From Butyricimonas virosa (lineage in GTDB: Bacteria > Bacteroidota > Bacteroidia > Bacteroidales > Marinifilaceae), in contig NZ_CP102269.1 in the NCBI RefSeq assembly GCF_025148635.1, positions 2,852,001 through 2,916,000 of the forward strand: a DNA stretch of 64,000 nt. The letters run 5' to 3'. Positions 16,469-24,857 of the stretch are shown piece after piece. The notes under the pieces are model-generated. The model made no database searches and was not told the origin of the DNA. It worked only from the letters and a program-made list of their open reading frames with translations. The translations under genes were made by a program, and so were the position numbers. The number at the start of each line of letters is the position of its first letter. Positions within the stretch are counted from its first letter, which is position 1.

Positions 16469-16546
16469 AATCAATTTGTTATATAATTCTACATCCTGAA
16501 TGTGAATTCGATTTTCATATGATTTAACGCCTTATTTAAAACAATC

Positions 16547-16576
16547 TGTCAGACTAAACGTTCATTAAACTTGACA
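16547..16576. repeat. Left arm of the putative invertible segment
   Basis: This 30-bp site begins TGTC and ends GACA, with core AAACGTTCATT at 16556-16566. It matches the reverse complement of 16691-16720 at 23 of 30 positions. Dyad-symmetric ends around an asymmetric core are typical of serine-invertase crossover sites. From memory, the core is one base off the ARACGTWCGT consensus reported for Mpi sites of Bacteroides fragilis. Confidence 0.72.
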
Positions 16577-16644
16577 CTGCTTTTTGCACGAATGATAAGA
16601 TTTATTTATATACCTTTTCTTTCGTGTAAAGGTCTTGTTAGTAA

Positions 16645-16692
16645 TATTTTTGCAAGAATTCATCATGTTTCTCCTAAAATTTGGTATATTTG
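16645..16692 (+). promoter_or_regulatory. Promoter elements inside the putative invertible segment
   Basis: Two -7 matches face the invertase: TATTTTTG at 16645-16652, with TTCG at 16621-16624 at 20 bp as a weak -33, and TATATTTG at 16685-16692, which touches the right arm. After inversion both would face the HU-like gene. Confidence 0.5.
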
Positions 16693-16720
16693 TCTAGTAA
16701 AATGAACGTTTTACTTGACA
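16691..16720. repeat. Right arm of the putative invertible segment
   Basis: This is the inverted partner of 16547-16576, with an identical 11-bp core AATGAACGTTT at 16701-16711 and the same TGTC/GACA ends. Together the arms enclose 114 bp. Confidence 0.72.
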
Positions 16721-16746
16721 CCTGTGTAATTGTTTATTTATATTTG
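16715..16746 (+). promoter_or_regulatory. External promoter of the invertase gene
   Basis: TTG within TTGACA of the right arm (16715-16717) and TATATTTG at 16739-16746 are 21 bp apart. It lies outside the crossover core, so it would not change with inversion. Confidence 0.55.
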
Positions 16747-16816
16747 TGTTTCTGATTATTTCATAAAATGATTATTAATGTCTTTGTTTTAATTTATTTT
16801 ATAATGCGGAAGAATT

Positions 16817-17413
16817 ATGACAATAGCATATTTGAGAGTGAGCACAGGAAAACAACATCTTGAGAATCAAAAAGAAGAGATTGAAAAGTTTGCTGCACGA
16901 AAGAATTTGACTATAAACCGTTGGGTTACGGAGGTTGTAAGTGGCAAAAAGAAAGAGCATGACCGGAAATTAGGTCGATTGTTGAAAAGTTTGAAGAAGG
17001 GAGACATCCTAATCGTTACTGAATTATCCCGATTAAGCCGGACTTTGCTAGACATAATGTCAATACTTCATCGTTGTCTTGAAATGAATATAACGGTTTA
17101 TAGTACAAAAGACGGTTATGCTTTTGATAATAGTATTAATAGTAAAGTCTTGGCTTTTGCTTTTGCCTTGGTGGCGGAAATCGAGCATAATCTGATCTCG
17201 ATGAGAACGAAAGAGGCTTTAGCTCATCGGAAGTCCGAGGGAGTACGTTTGGGGCGCCCGCCAGGAAAAGGGAAACAAAACGTGTTGTTGGATAACCGAG
17301 AAGAGATTAGTCATTTGCTTGAAGAGGGAATGTCCGTGTCGGCTGTCTGTCGAATTTATCATGTATCGCGAGAAACTTTTTATGCCGTGAACCGGAAGTA
17401 TCAGCTTTTCTAA
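16817..17413 (+). CDS. Serine DNA invertase, Mpi/Hin type
   Basis: This 198-residue small serine recombinase has YLRVSTGKQ with catalytic S9, arginines R72 and R75 in ELSRLSRT, the MRTKEALAHRKSEGVRLGRPPG linker, and a C-terminal helix-turn-helix (EEISHLLEEGMSVSAVCRIYHVSRETFY, about 158-187). Size and pattern match invertases/resolvases, closest in character to the multiple-promoter invertase (Mpi) of Bacteroides fragilis as I remember it. It would cut both strands at paired inverted sites and flip the DNA between them. Two such sites lie directly upstream, so a local target is likely; distant sites are possible. It ends just before a hairpin that appears to serve the convergent pruA gene. Confidence 0.9.
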   Translation: MTIAYLRVSTGKQHLENQKEEIEKFAARKNLTINRWVTEVVSGKKKEHDRKLGRLLKSLKKGDILIVTELSRLSRTLLDIMSILHRCLEMNITVYSTKDGYAFDNSINSKVLAFAFALVAEIEHNLISMRTKEALAHRKSEGVRLGRPPGKGKQNVLLDNREEISHLLEEGMSVSAVCRIYHVSRETFYAVNRKYQLF

Positions 17414-17449
17414 AAAAGAAAAAAGCTGAACGTACATGACGTTCAGCTT
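17412..17449 (-). terminator. pruA terminator
   Basis: On the minus strand an 11-bp perfect stem (17449-17439 with 17433-17423, core AAGCTGAACGT) is followed by TTTTCTTTTTT. It lies 20 bp after the pruA stop. Confidence 0.85.
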
Positions 17450-17468
17450 GTATGGAGAATTAAAAGCT

Positions 17469-19100
17469 CTATTCTTCCAAGAAATTAGGATACATATAGT
17501 TCGTTACCGGAACAAACGTTTCTTTAATGGCTTGTGGTGAAACCCAACGCAATAAATTGAAGATCGTTCCCGCTTTATCATTAGTACCGGATGCACGACC
17601 ACCACCGAAAGGTTGCTGGTCAACAACAGCTCCTGTTGGTTTATCGTTAATGTAGAAATTTCCGGCCGTGTGAGTTAAACGTTCTGTCATTTCCTCGATG
17701 TTGGCACGATTTTTAGAGAAAATAGCTCCGGTAAGAGCATAAGCTGATGACTTATCCAGAATATCTAATGTTTCATCTACTTTTTCCGGATCATAAACGT
17801 AAACGGTTAAGATCGGACCGAATAATTCTTCCCGCATGGTAATGTAATCCGGTTTAAAAGCTTGGATAATGGTCGGTTGGATAAAATATCCTGCACTCAT
17901 ATCGTAATGACCGCCGATAATCACTTCTGCATCTTCCGATTTGTTTGCTGCATCAATTGCGTTAGACAATTTAACGAAAGAGGCCTCGTCAATAACAGCG
18001 TTTACAAAGTTCGTGAAATCTTCAACTCCACCAACTTTTATGTTGGCCATATCCTCTTGCACGTAGTTTTCTACTTCGGGCCAGATATTGGCTGGAATGT
18101 AGGCGCGTGAGGCGGCAGAACATTTTTGTCCTTGATACTCGAATGCCCCGCGTACGATGGCTGTTGCCACTTCTTTAGGACATGCTGTCGGGTCGGCGAA
18201 GATATAGTCCTTACCTCCGGTTTCCCCAACAATTCTCGGATAACTTCTGTATTTATCAATGTTTTTCACGATAGTAGCCCAAATATCATTGAATACTTGA
18301 GTTGATCCGGTGAAATGTATACCTGCAAAATCTTTATGAGAGAAAATAACATCGGCAGCCGTCGGACCTGAACAGTAAACCAAGTTGATAACACCGTCAG
18401 GTAATCCGGCTTCTTTTAGAATTTCCATAATCAGATGTGCCGAGTAAACGGCAGTCTTGGATGGTTTCCATACGCAAACATTACCCATTAATGCTGGGGC
18501 TCCCGGTAAGTTACCTGCGATAGAGGTAAAGTTGAATGGAGTAAGGGCAAAAACAAATCCTTCTAAAGGACGCCATACTGTACGATTCCAGATTCCCGGA
18601 GCGGAATTCGGTTGCATATGGTATATTTCGTACATATTTTTCACGTTGAAACGGAAGAAGTCAGCTAATTCTGCCACACAATCGATTTCTGCCTGGAAAG
18701 CATTTTTGGATTGTCCTAACATGGTCACGGCATTCATCCGTTGACGATAAGGTCCGGCTAAAAGATCAGCCGCTTTTAAGAAAATGGCAGCCCGACTTTC
18801 CCAGCTCATTTTTTCCCAGGCCGGCTTAGCTTTTAATGCAGCATCAATTGCCATTTGCACGTGGCTGGCATCCCCTTGGTGATAATGTCCGAGCAGATGA
18901 TGATGATCATGTGGTGGACGAATATCTACCAGTTTCCCCGAGCGAACTTCTTTCCCGTCAATGATCATTGGAACATCGGCAACGATAGAACGTAATTGAT
19001 TGATTTGTGACTTCAATTCTTTTCTTTCCGGAGAACCCGGGGCATAACTTTTGATGGGTTCATTGGTAATGTTTGGTAGTTTAAATACTCCTTTGGGCAT
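17469..19100 (-). CDS. pruA: L-glutamate gamma-semialdehyde dehydrogenase
   Basis: This enzyme oxidises glutamate-gamma-semialdehyde (from proline or ornithine breakdown) to glutamate with NAD+ in the cytoplasm. The 543-residue product is a stand-alone 1-pyrroline-5-carboxylate dehydrogenase of the aldehyde dehydrogenase superfamily: LTPFNFTSIAGNLPGAPALM and VWKPSKTA (cofactor site), HFTGSTQVF, GETGGKD with the general-base glutamate, and the nucleophilic cysteine in YQGQKCSAASR. Length is normal for the long bacteroidetal form. No PutA or proline transporter gene is adjacent. A promoter at 19141-19173 and a terminator make it a single-gene transcript. Confidence 0.95.
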   Translation of the reverse strand: MPKGVFKLPNITNEPIKSYAPGSPERKELKSQINQLRSIVADVPMIIDGKEVRSGKLVDIRPPHDHHHLLGHYHQGDASHVQMAIDAALKAKPAWEKMSWESRAAIFLKAADLLAGPYRQRMNAVTMLGQSKNAFQAEIDCVAELADFFRFNVKNMYEIYHMQPNSAPGIWNRTVWRPLEGFVFALTPFNFTSIAGNLPGAPALMGNVCVWKPSKTAVYSAHLIMEILKEAGLPDGVINLVYCSGPTAADVIFSHKDFAGIHFTGSTQVFNDIWATIVKNIDKYRSYPRIVGETGGKDYIFADPTACPKEVATAIVRGAFEYQGQKCSAASRAYIPANIWPEVENYVQEDMANIKVGGVEDFTNFVNAVIDEASFVKLSNAIDAANKSEDAEVIIGGHYDMSAGYFIQPTIIQAFKPDYITMREELFGPILTVYVYDPEKVDETLDILDKSSAYALTGAIFSKNRANIEEMTERLTHTAGNFYINDKPTGAVVDQQPFGGGRASGTNDKAGTIFNLLRWVSPQAIKETFVPVTNYMYPNFLEE

Positions 19101-19140
19101 ATTTATTCTTTTATGTAGTTAGTATTCTTTCTAAATTTCC

Positions 19141-19173
19141 CAAATATAAAAAATATTTGATGGATAAAACAAG
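19141..19173 (-). promoter_or_regulatory. pruA promoter
   Basis: On the minus strand TATATTTG (19148-19141) is preceded by CTTG (19173-19170) at 21 bp, with the ATG 41 nt downstream. Confidence 0.6.
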
Positions 19174-19202
19174 ATATTTGTCATTTTTTATATGATTTCG
19201 TC

Positions 19203-19299
19203 GGGTTGCAGGTTATTTTTATGTGCAAATTTTGAATTTGCAACCTGTAACTTGTGAACTTGTAACGCACGGGTAAACTCGTTTGCCCGTGTCTATAAG
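19203..19299. repeat. Dispersed intergenic element, copy at 19.2 kb
   Basis: It contains words like GGGTTGCAGGTTAT and TTGCAACCTGTAACTTGTG (about 19203-19260), followed by the hairpin CACGGG...CCCGTG (19269-19292). The words resemble those near 11.74 and 33.16 kb. The ABC-F promoter -33 element lies inside its right end. Confidence 0.55.
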
Positions 19300-19312
19300 T
19301 TTCGTATATTTG
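19282..19312 (+). promoter_or_regulatory. Promoter of ABC-F gene and rlmB
   Basis: TTTG at 19282-19285 and TATATTTG at 19305-19312 are separated by 19 bp, a full consensus match, 43 nt before the ATG. Confidence 0.75.
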
Positions 19313-19354
19313 CACTCGTTAAAATATAGAAGGTTTTATTTTGCATGATGATAT

Positions 19355-21295
19355 ATGATTTCAATTAATAATGTAAGTGTTTTATTTGGAGATTACGCAT
19401 TGCTTGACTCTATCTCTTTTCTGGTGAACAAAAGAGATCGGATTGGTCTGACTGGGCGTAATGGGGCCGGAAAGTCTACATTATTGAAGATATTGGCCGG
19501 GATACAGGAGCCTTCCGAGGGGAGTGTATCTGTTCCTTCCGGGTTAAAAATTGGGTATTTGCCACAGACGAAAGTGTATGCAGAAGGTAAGACCGTGCGG
19601 AAAGAGGCGGAAACAGCGTTTAATGACGTGCTGGATTTGCAGGCAGAATTGGAGCATTTGCATCGGGAACTGGGCGAGCGTACAGACTACGAGTCGGATA
19701 GTTATATGGCGCTGATTGATAAATTGAACGTGAAGACCGAGATGTTGCATATGCGAGGAGCGGATAATATGGACGGTGAAGTTGAGGTCGTGTTGAAAGG
19801 ATTGGGATTTCGGCAAGAAGATCTGGAACGGCGGTGCGAGGAATTTAGTGGGGGATGGCGTATGCGGATCGAGCTGGCTAAAATATTATTGGCTCGTCCC
19901 GATGTTTTTTTATTGGATGAGCCGACAAATCATTTGGATATAGAGTCTATATCTTGGTTGGAGTCATTCTTGCAAGGTTATCCCGGGGCTGTGGTTCTCG
20001 TTTCACATGACCGTGCATTTTTGGATAATATTACTACCCGGACGGTAGAGATCTCACTGGGAAAGATATATGATTATAAAGTATCGTACACACGTTTTAC
20101 TGAATTACGTAAAGAACGTATCGAGCAACAGCAACGTGCTTACGAGAATCAACAAAAACAGATTAAGGATACAGAGGATTTTATCGAGCGTTTCCGTTAT
20201 AAGGCGACGAAAGCAGTACAGGTGCAATCCCGAATCAAACAGTTGGAAAAGATAGAACGAATCGAGATAGAACAGGAAGATTCTGCACGGATCAATGTGC
20301 GATTCCAGCCGGCAGTACGTTCGGGGGATATTGTCGTGAGTGGGCGGGATTTGAGTAAAGCGTATGGTGATCACGTGGTACTGCATGAAGTAAATCTTGA
20401 TGTGCTGAGGGGAGAGAAAGTTGCTTTTGTCGGAAGGAACGGAGAAGGTAAAACAACTTTGGTGAAAATGATCATGGATCAGATTCCCTATGAGGGAAAC
20501 TTGAAGATCGGGCATAACGTGAATATCGGGTATTTTGCGCAAAATCAAGCTGATTTACTTGATCCTTCGTTGAGTGTTCTGGATACGGTAGATCAAGTGG
20601 CAGTAGGTGAAATTCGGAAGAAAATCCGGGATATATTAGGGGCTTTTCTATTTTCCGGTGAGGATGTTGACAAGAAGGTGAAGGTGCTTTCCGGGGGAGA
20701 GCGTACTCGCTTGGCAATGGTACGTTTGTTATTAGAACCTTATAACGTGTTAATCTTGGATGAGCCGACGAATCATCTGGATATGCGCACGAAAGATATA
20801 TTGAAAGATGCGTTGAAGAAGTTCGAAGGTACCGTGATTGTCGTTTCTCATGACAGGGATTTCCTGCTTGGATTGGCAGATAAGGTTTATGAATTCTCCA
20901 ACAAGGGAATAAAGGAATACCTGGGAGGAGTTGCGCATTTCCTAGAGGCTAAGAAACTGGAATGTTTTCGGGAATATGAACAGATGCACCCTCGAAAATT
21001 GCAGCAGGAGGATGTTGTGGAAGAGGAGATTGTTTCTGAAAATAAAATTGCTTTTGAGGAACGGAAACAATGGAATAAAGAGATTAAAAAGTCAGAAGTG
21101 AAGATCGAGAAGTTAGAGGTAGAAATTGCTGATTTGGAACAAAAAATCGGGGACGCGGAGGGAAAAATGGCAGAAGGCGTGATTAATGATGGGTTATTAA
21201 AAACTTATGATGAGATGAAAAAACGCTTGGAAGTTTGTATGGAAGAATGGGAAGAGGAGAATGGGCATTTGGAAGAATTGAAAGCTAGAAATTAA
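19355..21295 (+). CDS. ABC-F family ribosome-associated ATPase
   Basis: This 646-residue protein has two ABC cassettes and no membrane segment, as in ABC-F translation factors, which bind the ribosomal E site. The first Walker A GRNGAGKST is at 34-42, signature FSGGWRMRIELAKILL near 165 and Walker B VFLLDEPTNHLD near 185. The second cassette has GRNGEGKTT, LSGGERTRLAMVRLL and LILDEPTNHLD. The linker between them is basic and helical (RKERIEQQQRAYENQQKQ), and the last about 75 residues form a charged coiled coil as in Uup-like members. No antibiotic-resistance role can be inferred; it more likely belongs to a housekeeping subfamily. rlmB follows 14 bp later, so both act on translation and are co-transcribed. 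Confidence 0.9.
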   Translation: MISINNVSVLFGDYALLDSISFLVNKRDRIGLTGRNGAGKSTLLKILAGIQEPSEGSVSVPSGLKIGYLPQTKVYAEGKTVRKEAETAFNDVLDLQAELEHLHRELGERTDYESDSYMALIDKLNVKTEMLHMRGADNMDGEVEVVLKGLGFRQEDLERRCEEFSGGWRMRIELAKILLARPDVFLLDEPTNHLDIESISWLESFLQGYPGAVVLVSHDRAFLDNITTRTVEISLGKIYDYKVSYTRFTELRKERIEQQQRAYENQQKQIKDTEDFIERFRYKATKAVQVQSRIKQLEKIERIEIEQEDSARINVRFQPAVRSGDIVVSGRDLSKAYGDHVVLHEVNLDVLRGEKVAFVGRNGEGKTTLVKMIMDQIPYEGNLKIGHNVNIGYFAQNQADLLDPSLSVLDTVDQVAVGEIRKKIRDILGAFLFSGEDVDKKVKVLSGGERTRLAMVRLLLEPYNVLILDEPTNHLDMRTKDILKDALKKFEGTVIVVSHDRDFLLGLADKVYEFSNKGIKEYLGGVAHFLEAKKLECFREYEQMHPRKLQQEDVVEEEIVSENKIAFEERKQWNKEIKKSEVKIEKLEVEIADLEQKIGDAEGKMAEGVINDGLLKTYDEMKKRLEVCMEEWEEENGHLEELKARN

Positions 21296-21309
21296 TAATA
21301 ACGAATAAG

Positions 21310-22050
21310 ATGGCAAAGTTTAAACAAGAGTGTATTTTCGGAATCCGGGCCGTGATGGAGGCTATACAGGATGAGAAGGAAATTGACAAGGTTATGTTCC
21401 GTCAGGGAATAAAGGGGGATTTGTTCCAACAATTATTTTCGCTGGTGCGTGAACGTCAGATTCAGTTCCAGTATGTACCCGAAGAGGTGTTTAAACCATT
21501 TGCCGGGAAAAATCATCAAGGAGTTTTAGCAGAGATTTCTCCAATTCCTTACCAAGACATAAATACGGTCGTGGATACTGTGGTGGCGGAAGGGAAAATG
21601 CCATTAATACTTATCTTGGATCGGATTACTGATGTCCGAAATCTGGGTGGAATTGCCCGTACGGCAGAGTGTGCTGGGGTGAGCGCCATTTTAATTCCGA
21701 ATAAGAATTCTGCAAAAATATCTTCTGATGCGATTAAAACATCTGCCGGGGCTTTGTACCATTTGCCTGTTTGTCGGGAGAAGAATCTCAAAAAGACGAT
21801 AAAAGAATTGAAACGAAGAGGGTTAACTTTATTTGCTGCCACGGAGAAAGCGGATAAATTTTATACCGAAGTGGATATGAAAGAGGGATGTATGATTATT
21901 ATGGGAGCGGAAGATACCGGTATTGATGAAGAGTTGTTAGTGTTGGCTGATCAACAAATTAAAATTCCCCAGTATGGGAAAATAGAATCTCTGAATGTTT
22001 CTGCTGCTGCCGCAATCTTGGTGTATGAGGCGGTGAGACAAAGAAGGTAG
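21310..22050 (+). CDS. rlmB: 23S rRNA 2'-O-methyltransferase RlmB (TrmH/SpoU family)
   Basis: RlmB methylates the 2'-O of a peptidyl-transferase-loop guanosine (G2251 in E. coli numbering) of 23S rRNA using SAM. The 246-residue product has the N-terminal SpoU substrate-binding domain (FGIRAVMEAIQDEKEIDKV) and the knotted SPOUT catalytic domain with motif 1 LDRITDVRNLGGIARTAECAG, motif 2 IIMGAEDTGIDEELL and motif 3 IPQYGKIESLNVSAAAAILVYE. It lies directly downstream of the ABC-F gene and ends at a strong bidirectional terminator. Other TrmH-family rRNA targets cannot be excluded. Confidence 0.9.
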   Translation: MAKFKQECIFGIRAVMEAIQDEKEIDKVMFRQGIKGDLFQQLFSLVRERQIQFQYVPEEVFKPFAGKNHQGVLAEISPIPYQDINTVVDTVVAEGKMPLILILDRITDVRNLGGIARTAECAGVSAILIPNKNSAKISSDAIKTSAGALYHLPVCREKNLKKTIKELKRRGLTLFAATEKADKFYTEVDMKEGCMIIMGAEDTGIDEELLVLADQQIKIPQYGKIESLNVSAAAAILVYEAVRQRR

Positions 22051-22066
22051 AAATTTTACTTGGTAC

Positions 22067-22106
22067 AAACGAAATAAAGTAGACATTTGTCTGCTTTATT
22101 TCGTTT
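22067..22106. terminator. Bidirectional terminator of rlmB and lptD
   Basis: A 19-bp stem (22067-22085 with 22088-22106, one G-U pair) centred on a two-base loop, with T-rich flank on the plus side. Confidence 0.88.
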
Positions 22107-22116
22107 ATTTATTTGA

Positions 22117-24741
22117 TTAAAGTCTTCGATCATACCAAGAATCTCGTTTGGTTAATTTCAAATCCCTCAATAAAGAGGATCGGACGTGAATTTCAAAGTT
22201 GTAAGACTGGTGCTGTCCGAACGGCATACAGTTGAATGTCATTTCCCAACAATGCAAGTCTCTCGTGACACCAAAGCTGGTTGAAGTTACTTCTTTGTTT
22301 TTAATATCATATCCCGATTGAAAGTTTATCTTCCATTTTGGGGTTAACGAGAGGTCTCCCGAGAAGTTAACAATCTGACTAATCGTTGGACTTCTATAAG
22401 GACTGGGCCTTGAATAGGTAAAATTGTAACTGATACTTATATTCCAAGGAACATCGAAATCCATGTAATCATCGTAAAACCCTCCTACTAGGTCATTCTT
22501 TTTTTCTTTATTTTGTCCGTTATCTGCGGAAAAACTAAAATTGGTAGAGATTGTTGCGTTGGTTAAACGTCCTAGTTTTCCGTGATATTTATTATATCTT
22601 ACATTATTTGTATCTATTGCGTAAGGGTCAATGGTACCACTGAAATTCAAATCTACTTTGTTATTCAATATTTTGGTACGTGCGCTTATGGAGATATTTG
22701 AAAAGTTCATACTGTCGGCGAAAGGATTATAAGATGTTGAAAGTCTGAAACTTTCCAAAAGTTTTACTTTTTTGAATTCTTCGTCTCCGGTTGTATCCTT
22801 GTCATTTCGGACTTTCATTTCGACATTGTTATCCAAACTGAAACTAATACTCCCGGATTGTTTGCCGCCGGTAGTGTTCGGACGATAGGTTAAACCTTCG
22901 TGAATGTCATATTCAACCTCTTTTTCTCCATCGAAGTAGCTCTTTTTGTAGTTACCTAAGGGTTTGATGGCGGGGGTATAGGATGCCGATATGGAAGGAC
23001 GTATCATGTGCCGGATGGCAACGACTTTACATCCCGGTTTGAACATGAACATACCATATATGGTTGGGGTATACCCGATTGATCCACTGGCTGAATAATC
23101 GTGCGAGTAATTCAACCCGGGGACATCCCGAGTGATAAATTGCCCACCGTTAGCACTCGTGTCCGGGATCCATATTTTTTCAATGGTTTTGAGGTTCAAG
23201 TAACCGTTGTAATTTAAAGAAGGAGTGAAGGTCACGTCCTTGGCAATCTTAAATTGTAAACTGATCGGAATATTGTGTTTAAATCCATTACTCCAGTCTC
23301 TTTCAAAAGAAGATTTGAACAACTTGTCTTCTTTGGTTTGGATACTATTTCTTAATTCAGCAGAATAAGATACACCAATATTATCATACCATTTCATTTC
23401 ACCGCTTTTCCCTTTTTTACGGAAAGGATAGATTTGTGTCATTCGGAGACTCAAATTCGGTAATGTTATAGCAATAGAGGAATCCCGGCTATTCTGGCTA
23501 TGATTGAATGAACCACTCAAACTGAACGGGCTTTCCGGCCATTTTTTACTCCACGAAATACTGGATTGCTTTCTTTGGTTGGCAATTCCGTCCACCGTGT
23601 TGGCATTATAGTAGTTGTTATTAGCGGATGACATATCCACGGAAGCTGAGAATGAACTGTACGGGTTTGCTTTCCCATCTTGCGTGTGGGTCCAGCGTAC
23701 AGACCAGTCAGATGATTCCTGATAATCAGGCAACCCCTTTTCACTGACATAGTTTTTACTGATCGTGAAGTTCAGATTTCCGTTAAATTTGTACCTTTTA
23801 CGGTATTGGGTTGCGTATTGTAACCCCCAAGAACCGTTGGTGTAAATGTCCCCGGTGATGTTCATATCAATATAGTCATTGATATAAATATAGTATCCCC
23901 CCCCCCTCAAGTTAAATCCTCTCATTCGTTCCTCTCCGTAAGTGGGCATGATAATTCCTGACGTGGCTTTTTTCGTGATCGGAAAAAAGCCGAAAGGGAT
24001 AAAGATCGGTAAAGGAATTCCTTCCAATTCCAAATTGGTGAAACCGACGAATATCTTTTTGTCTTTGATCATTTTCGCCTTGCTCATGTTTAGCCCAAAG
24101 TGAGGATGGTCGTGTTCGTCGCAGGTCGTGTACATACCGTGTTTCACGCAATAGACGGAGTCACTCATTTTTTTGGTCGTTTTCCCTTGAATATAACCTT
24201 CTCCTTCCTGGGTGATAATCTCGGTTACGTACCCCTTTTTCGTGTCAAAATTATAATGTAATTCAGTACTTTCAAATTCCTGACCACCATCTTTAAATTT
24301 GGGTGTCCCTTTTAATTTGCCGACAGAATCGGGTACTCCGGTTGCCATGGCTAATTTTTTATCCATGTCCAGCTCGATGTAATCGGCTCTTAACTCTGTC
24401 GTGAGGTATTTCACGAAACCATTTCCGTATAGATATACTTTTTTCTCTTGTATTGAAAATCTGACAGAATCGTCTGCGTTATAATCGATCAGGTCGTCGA
24501 ATAGAGGTTTGGATTGTGTGGAATCCTTACGAATAGTGTCTATCGGGATTCCTGCAGAATCGTAAACGATACGAATGCTATCACCGGGTTGTCCCGTTGT
24601 GTCAATGGCCGTGATAAAGAGATTTTGTCCGAAAATAATCTCGGACGCCAAGCCATTCGATGAGAGTATTATGGGCAGGGCGATCATTGTTAAAATGATA
24701 CATTTCTTAATAAAAAGCCCTGTATATAATCTAACTTGCAA
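22117..24741 (-). CDS. lptD: LPS-assembly outer-membrane protein LptD-like
   Basis: LptD is the outer-membrane barrel that inserts lipopolysaccharide, delivered by the Lpt bridge, into the outer leaflet. The 874-residue product has an N-terminal hydrophobic signal (about 11-32), an OstA/LptA-like jellyroll (RADYIELDMDKKLAMATGVPD, GYIQGKTTKKMSDSVYCVKHG) and a long barrel of alternating beta strands ending in an aromatic-rich strand. The bacteroidetal motif PLPIFIPFGFFPITKKATSGIIMPTYGE is present. A run of nine G on the coding strand (plus strand C at 23897-23905) encodes the RGGGY segment at about residue 280 and could slip. Start at 24741 gives the signal sequence; a minus-strand TACATTTG (24806-24799) may be its -7 element. 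It is divergent from the amidase gene. Confidence 0.9.
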   Translation of the reverse strand: MQVRLYTGLFIKKCIILTMIALPIILSSNGLASEIIFGQNLFITAIDTTGQPGDSIRIVYDSAGIPIDTIRKDSTQSKPLFDDLIDYNADDSVRFSIQEKKVYLYGNGFVKYLTTELRADYIELDMDKKLAMATGVPDSVGKLKGTPKFKDGGQEFESTELHYNFDTKKGYVTEIITQEGEGYIQGKTTKKMSDSVYCVKHGMYTTCDEHDHPHFGLNMSKAKMIKDKKIFVGFTNLELEGIPLPIFIPFGFFPITKKATSGIIMPTYGEERMRGFNLRGGGYYIYINDYIDMNITGDIYTNGSWGLQYATQYRKRYKFNGNLNFTISKNYVSEKGLPDYQESSDWSVRWTHTQDGKANPYSSFSASVDMSSANNNYYNANTVDGIANQRKQSSISWSKKWPESPFSLSGSFNHSQNSRDSSIAITLPNLSLRMTQIYPFRKKGKSGEMKWYDNIGVSYSAELRNSIQTKEDKLFKSSFERDWSNGFKHNIPISLQFKIAKDVTFTPSLNYNGYLNLKTIEKIWIPDTSANGGQFITRDVPGLNYSHDYSASGSIGYTPTIYGMFMFKPGCKVVAIRHMIRPSISASYTPAIKPLGNYKKSYFDGEKEVEYDIHEGLTYRPNTTGGKQSGSISFSLDNNVEMKVRNDKDTTGDEEFKKVKLLESFRLSTSYNPFADSMNFSNISISARTKILNNKVDLNFSGTIDPYAIDTNNVRYNKYHGKLGRLTNATISTNFSFSADNGQNKEKKNDLVGGFYDDYMDFDVPWNISISYNFTYSRPSPYRSPTISQIVNFSGDLSLTPKWKINFQSGYDIKNKEVTSTSFGVTRDLHCWEMTFNCMPFGQHQSYNFEIHVRSSLLRDLKLTKRDSWYDRRL

Positions 24742-24857
24742 TTTTATAATTATTTTTGTGACTAATTATTGCATCACGCATATTGCATTTTTGCTTTGCA
24801 AATGTAAGAAATAATGGTTGTTAATGCTCATGATTCTTTTTAAAAAGTTTTAAATAC

